Of a stretch of DNA of 64,000 bases, positions 60,421 to 64,000 are shown one piece after another. The translations under genes were made by a program, and so were the position numbers. Each line of letters begins with the position of its first letter. The stretch's first letter is position 1. The DNA is taken from contig NZ_JAACYS010000004.1 in assembly GCF_009996845.1 (NCBI RefSeq), forward strand, positions 24,670 through 88,669, written 5' to 3'. The notes under the pieces were generated by a model. That model made no database searches. It was not told the DNA's origin and saw nothing but the letters and a program-made list of their open reading frames with translations. Origin of the DNA: Pallidibacillus pasinlerensis. Lineage in GTDB: Bacteria > Bacillota > Bacilli > Bacillales > Caldibacillaceae.

Positions 60421-61503
60421 TTATATTTTCTTTTGTACACGATAAACATAAGCTAAAATTTCTGCTACTGCTTTAAAAAATTGCTCCGGTATCTCTTGAC
60501 CAATTTCTGTTTCAGCGTATAAACTTCTCGCCAATGGTCTATTTTCAACAGTCACAACATCATTTTCTTTCGCTATGAGCTTAATTTTTTGAGCAATAAA
60601 ATCTACACCTTTTGCCACGACAATTGGTGCATCCGCCTTCGATTCATCATATTTTAAAGCGACGGCATAATGGGTCGGGTTCGTAATGACAACATCTGCT
60701 TTCGGAACTTCTTCCATCATTCGTCTTGTCGCAATTTCTCTTTGTCTTTGCTTAATTCTTGATTTTATTAAAGGGTCCCCTTCGATGTTTTTATGTTCGT
60801 CTTTTATATCTTGTTTAGACATACGGATGTTTTTTTCAAAATCATATTTTTGATACATATAATCTAAGATAGCAATAAACAACAAAGCACCGCCCATATA
60901 TAAGCCCATTTTTCCTGCAACTGAAGCTACAGCAGCCAGACTATTAGCAGGTGTCGACGTAATTAAATTTAATATTTCAGGTAAATTATTTTGCAAAAAA
61001 ATAAATCCGATTACACCAATAATTGATACTTTCAAAATAGATTTTACTAACTCCACAATTGCACGAAGTGAAAAAATTCGTTTAAAACCTTTAATCGGAT
61101 CTAATTTTTCCAATTTCATTTTTAATGGTTCACCTGTAAATAAAACCCCAACTTGAATGTAGTTTGCAATTAAAGCTGCTATTATTGCTACAAGAAAAAT
61201 AGGAGCAATGATTTTTAATAGTTGTAAGAATGTTTCAATCGCAATTGTTTCAAGTGAATTCTCGGTTAAATCCATTAAAAAATATTTTTCAAAGGTCATA
61301 AGAAAAATGTTTAAGAAATTTTGTATAATCGATGGACCTAAAAATATGAGAACAGCAAAAACAAAAAGTAAAATGACAGCAGTATTAATATCTTGACTTT
61401 TAGCCGTTTGTCCTTTTTTACGAACATCTTGCCGTTTTTTCGGGGTCGCCTTTTCCGTTTTTTCTCCAGCAAAAAATTGCAAGTCTAAACGGTATTTTAT
61501 CAT
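60421..61503 (-). CDS. flhB: flagellar export specificity switch FlhB
   Basis: Export-gate component that switches from rod/hook to filament substrates. The 360 aa protein has four transmembrane segments (within ~35-215) and a cytoplasmic tail with the autocleavage motif NPTHYAVALKY; cleavage is between N and P. The gene ATG follows GGGGGAGC. It lies 37 bp after fliR. Confidence 0.96.
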   Translation of the reverse strand: MIKYRLDLQFFAGEKTEKATPKKRQDVRKKGQTAKSQDINTAVILLFVFAVLIFLGPSIIQNFLNIFLMTFEKYFLMDLTENSLETIAIETFLQLLKIIAPIFLVAIIAALIANYIQVGVLFTGEPLKMKLEKLDPIKGFKRIFSLRAIVELVKSILKVSIIGVIGFIFLQNNLPEILNLITSTPANSLAAVASVAGKMGLYMGGALLFIAILDYMYQKYDFEKNIRMSKQDIKDEHKNIEGDPLIKSRIKQRQREIATRRMMEEVPKADVVITNPTHYAVALKYDESKADAPIVVAKGVDFIAQKIKLIAKENDVVTVENRPLARSLYAETEIGQEIPEQFFKAVAEILAYVYRVQKKI

Positions 61504-61540
61504 CTATGCTCCCCCTTCTAAAAATATATCTATAATTAAT

Positions 61541-62326
61541 TTAAGGTAATGGTTGACCTAATAGGGTCATAAAATCTCTCATAGCATGAAGTAATAAGTC
61601 AAATAAACTTCGCACAGAAACAATCATTACACCAATAATGACAAAAATTAATATAAAACCAACTAATATTTTCACTGGTAATCCAACGACAAAAATATTC
61701 ATTTGTGGTACTGTACGAGCTACAATTCCTAAAGCCAAGTCAACTAAAAATAGACAAGCTATGACAGGAATCGACATTTGAAAAGCAATAAGAAACATGG
61801 CGCTGAACACTTCGGCAATCATTTGAATCGTATTTTCTTCTCCAAAAGCAAGGAAAGGTTGATCAATTGGTATAAATTGATAACTATAATAAATACCATC
61901 AATTAACAAATGGTGTCCATCAACCGATAATAAAAATAAAAGAGCAAACATATATAAATATTGTCCCATTATTGGAGATTGGGCTCCTGTTTGTGGATCG
62001 ACGACATTTGCTAAAGCAAAGCCAATTTGGAAATCAATTAATCCTCCAGCCGTTTGAATTGCCGAAATAAGTATATACGCAATTAAACCAATGGAAACAC
62101 CAACCAATAACTCTTTTAAAATAAGTAATAAATAGAGGCCTTCAAACGTAATCGGTTGTGCTACATCAATTGTAAAAACCATAATATTTGCTAAGAAAAA
62201 TGCAAGCCCGATTTTAAATATAGCCGGAACTGTAGCGTAAGAAAAAATTGGGACAACCATAATAAAAGAAAGAACACGAATAAATACAAGTAAAAAAAGC
62301 GGTATTGTATTTATAAAAGCTTCCAT
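61541..62326 (-). CDS. fliR: flagellar export protein FliR
   Basis: Export-gate core protein. The 261 aa sequence has about six transmembrane segments, GGLIDFQIGFALANVVDPQTG and the terminal VRSLFDLLLHAMRDF. It starts 4 bp after the fliQ stop and precedes flhB, the standard order. Confidence 0.95.
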   Translation of the reverse strand: MEAFINTIPLFLLVFIRVLSFIMVVPIFSYATVPAIFKIGLAFFLANIMVFTIDVAQPITFEGLYLLLILKELLVGVSIGLIAYILISAIQTAGGLIDFQIGFALANVVDPQTGAQSPIMGQYLYMFALLFLLSVDGHHLLIDGIYYSYQFIPIDQPFLAFGEENTIQMIAEVFSAMFLIAFQMSIPVIACLFLVDLALGIVARTVPQMNIFVVGLPVKILVGFILIFVIIGVMIVSVRSLFDLLLHAMRDFMTLLGQPLP

Positions 62327-62330
62327 AAAA

Positions 62331-62600
62331 TCAACCTACAAACGTTGTGAGATTCGAAAAAATATCCGTTGCAAACTTCACCATATGATTTATCATCCAA
62401 GGTGCAAGGACTACAATACCAATTAAAACACCAAGAATTTTCGGTATAAATGCTAATGTTTGCTCTTGAATTTGTGTCGTCGCCTGTAAAATACTTACGA
62501 TTAAACCTATACCTAAGGCAATGATTAATAACGGTCCTGCTACAAGTAATATAGTAAATATACCTTGTTCAGCTAAAGCTATTACATCTTCAGTACTCAT
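62331..62600 (-). CDS. fliQ: flagellar export protein FliQ
   Basis: Small export-gate protein of 89 aa with two transmembrane hairpins and the family pattern VSILQATTQIQEQTLAFIPK. It lies between fliP and fliR with short gaps. Confidence 0.96.
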   Translation of the reverse strand: MSTEDVIALAEQGIFTILLVAGPLLIIALGIGLIVSILQATTQIQEQTLAFIPKILGVLIGIVVLAPWMINHMVKFATDIFSNLTTFVG

Positions 62601-62614
62601 AATTTTTCACCTGC

Positions 62615-63280
62615 TTAAAATGTCTGTAACAATGATTTTACGACGAGATGCCAGCCATCAACTAGGACAAATAATAATATTTTAAATGGTAATGATATCA
62701 TGACAGGTGGCAACATCATCATCCCCATTGACATTAGGACACTGGCAACGACCATATCAATAACAAGGAATGGAATAAAAATCATAAATCCAATTTGGAA
62801 AGCTGTTTTTAATTCACTTATGACAAAAGCAGGAACGAGTGTAGACATTGGGATATCATCAATTGATTCAGGTGGTTCAGCTCCTGAATAATCTAAAAAT
62901 AACGCAAGATCCTTTTGTCTCGTATGCTGTGCCATAAATTCTTTAAATGGTAAAGCAGCATTTTCATATGCTTCTTCAAGGGTCATTTCTTCATTAAATA
63001 GCGGTTTTAATGCATTCTCATTTACTTCATGAAAAGTAGGTGCCATGATAAAGAATGTTATAAACAAACTAATTCCAATAATGACTTGGTTTGGAGGTGT
63101 TTGATTCGTTCCAAGACCTGTTCTAACGAATGACAGAACAACAACAACACGAGTAAAGGAAGTTAATAAAATTAAAATACTTGGTGCAATCGATAAGACC
63201 GTTAATAGTAATAATAATTTTACAGAAGTTGAAACTGAACCAGGGTCACTTCCGTTAAAAAATGACATAAACTCGTTCAT
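62615..63280 (-). CDS. fliP: flagellar export protein FliP
   Basis: Export-gate pore protein. The 221 aa protein has four transmembrane segments and the FliP signatures LTSFTRVVVVLSFVRTGLG and MGMMMLPPVMISLPFKILLF. Length and N-terminus (MNEFMSFFNGSD) fit a version without a cleaved signal peptide. Its start overlaps the fliO stop by 4 bases. Confidence 0.96.
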   Translation of the reverse strand: MNEFMSFFNGSDPGSVSTSVKLLLLLTVLSIAPSILILLTSFTRVVVVLSFVRTGLGTNQTPPNQVIIGISLFITFFIMAPTFHEVNENALKPLFNEEMTLEEAYENAALPFKEFMAQHTRQKDLALFLDYSGAEPPESIDDIPMSTLVPAFVISELKTAFQIGFMIFIPFLVIDMVVASVLMSMGMMMLPPVMISLPFKILLFVLVDGWHLVVKSLLQTF

Positions 63281-64000
63281 TTATCTTTAGACCCTTTCTT
63301 TATATGTTCTTCCATTGCTTCCTTCCTTTTTAACTCTATTTCCTTTATTCTCTTTGATATTTCATCTTTAAATGAATGTTGTTCCTCTGTCTCATTAGCT
63401 GTTCCCTTTTTCTCAAGAAAATCTTTTATTTTTGAATATAGATTTTTTGTATTGACCATTTGATCCATACGGTCATTATATTGTTGAAGTAAATCAGCGA
63501 TTTCTTTCTCATCGGTCACTTCTTTTAACAATTGAATATTCTCGCCGACTCCAACAATTAATATTGAGTTTCCTGCTTGAATTACTTGAACTGAGCGATT
63601 TCCTCCGAGTGAAGCACCACCTAAATTTTTCACTAAATTTCCGGAGTATGGAAGATTGCTCTTTTTTTGCATCCATTTTAATAATGCAATAAGCAATCCA
63701 ATTACAATTACTAAAACAAAAATTGTCCGAATAATATCAAAAAACGTAACACCAACCGTTGCATTCGTATTATCTTCTACTTTGTTTACTTCGTTCGTTT
63801 CTTTTAAACTTTCCTCTGTTTTTTCCTCGGTATTTTGATTTTCATAATAGTCATAGACACTTTTATTAACTGAATCTTGCGCATTTGCAACAATTTGTTT
63901 TGGAGAAAACAATGAGAATATAATAAATAAAACTGTAATAAAGTAAAAAGCACTTTTGTTTGTCCAGCTATGAGGAGTAAATTTATCAATTTTCGGTAGC
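63277..64000 (-). CDS. fliO: flagellar assembly protein FliO/FliZ, start not within the window
   Basis: Scaffold for the FliP ring, named fliZ in B. subtilis. The frame is open from 63277 to the right edge, 241 codons. It contains a signal-like segment (AFYFITVLFIIFSLF), an alanine after VANAQ that could be a cleavage site, an acidic stretch, a transmembrane segment (IIRTIFVLVIVIGLLIALL) and a cytoplasmic basic tail. A TTG at 63912 would omit the signal segment, and no start codon in this frame is visible upstream of it, so the true start is probably beyond base 64000. It overlaps fliP by 4 bases. Confidence 0.85.
   Translation of the reverse strand, partial: LPKIDKFTPHSWTNKSAFYFITVLFIIFSLFSPKQIVANAQDSVNKSVYDYYENQNTEEKTEESLKETNEVNKVEDNTNATVGVTFFDIIRTIFVLVIVIGLLIALLKWMQKKSNLPYSGNLVKNLGGASLGGNRSVQVIQAGNSILIVGVGENIQLLKEVTDEKEIADLLQQYNDRMDQMVNTKNLYSKIKDFLEKKGTANETEEQHSFKDEISKRIKEIELKRKEAMEEHIKKGSKDK

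Noticed and set aside
63804..63989. Separate small ORF overlapping the start of fliO
   Set aside because: It is an out-of-frame shadow of the fliO signal region; the fliO frame itself stays open to the window edge.

Overview
The window is a gene-dense, AT-rich stretch of a spore-forming, motile Bacillaceae chromosome. Every gene I accept is on the minus strand, so transcription runs from high to low coordinates. The gene order from fliO down to pgsA follows the Bacillus subtilis block fliZ-flhA-che-sigD-rpsB-polC-infB-pnp-dapA-spoIIIE-ymf-pgsA. Spore genes (dpaA/dpaB, ymxH, tepA, spoIIIE, ylxY) together with PolC, RNase J2, SigD, SwrB and CheC/CheD support a Bacillus-like firmicute. I cannot name the genus.

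Layout in transcription order. (1) 49.7-64.0 kb is the distal half of the fla/che operon: the export gate fliO-P-Q-R-flhB-flhA, the placement proteins flhF-flhG, chemotaxis cheB-A-W-C-D, sigD, an unrecognised small gene and swrB. (2) 46.3-49.5 kb holds rpsB, tsf, pyrH and frr; rpsB has a structured leader and terminators follow rpsB, tsf and frr. (3) 40.2-46.0 kb holds uppS-cdsA-dxr-rasP-proS (isoprenoid, phospholipid and membrane-protease functions plus prolyl-tRNA synthetase), followed by polC. (4) 29.9-35.2 kb is the nusA-infB operon (rimP-nusA-rnpM-ylxQ-infB-ylxP-rbfA), then truB-ribF-rpsO-pnp. (5) 13.6-24.7 kb holds ylxY, mlpA, ymxH, the dipicolinate synthase pair, asd-dapG-dapA, rnjB and tepA-ylzJ. 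Asd, DapG and DapA make dihydrodipicolinate, which DpaA/DpaB convert to the spore solute dipicolinate. (6) 11.2-13.5 kb is spoIIIE. (7) 6.7-11.0 kb is a nucleoside ABC transporter, nupO-P-Q, behind a broken substrate-binding-protein gene. (8) 0-6.4 kb holds ymfF, ymfH, ymfI, ymfJ, ymfK, rodZ and the start of pgsA.

Most of the window is conserved housekeeping DNA. I found no CRISPR array, prophage, transposase, tRNA or rRNA, and no evident new multi-gene system. The points that stand out are: a 5'-truncated BMP-family lipoprotein gene beside spoIIIE; three copies of a GC-rich interspersed repeat whose lengths (about 104, 162 and 219 bp) differ by nested modules; foldable leaders before rpsB and rpsO; a SigK-type promoter with an inverted repeat before dpaA; two near-identical cre-like sites before rnjB; a small conserved-looking gene between sigD and swrB; and many TTG start codons. 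Start codons were re-chosen by ribosome-binding-site spacing where the longest frame was implausible.
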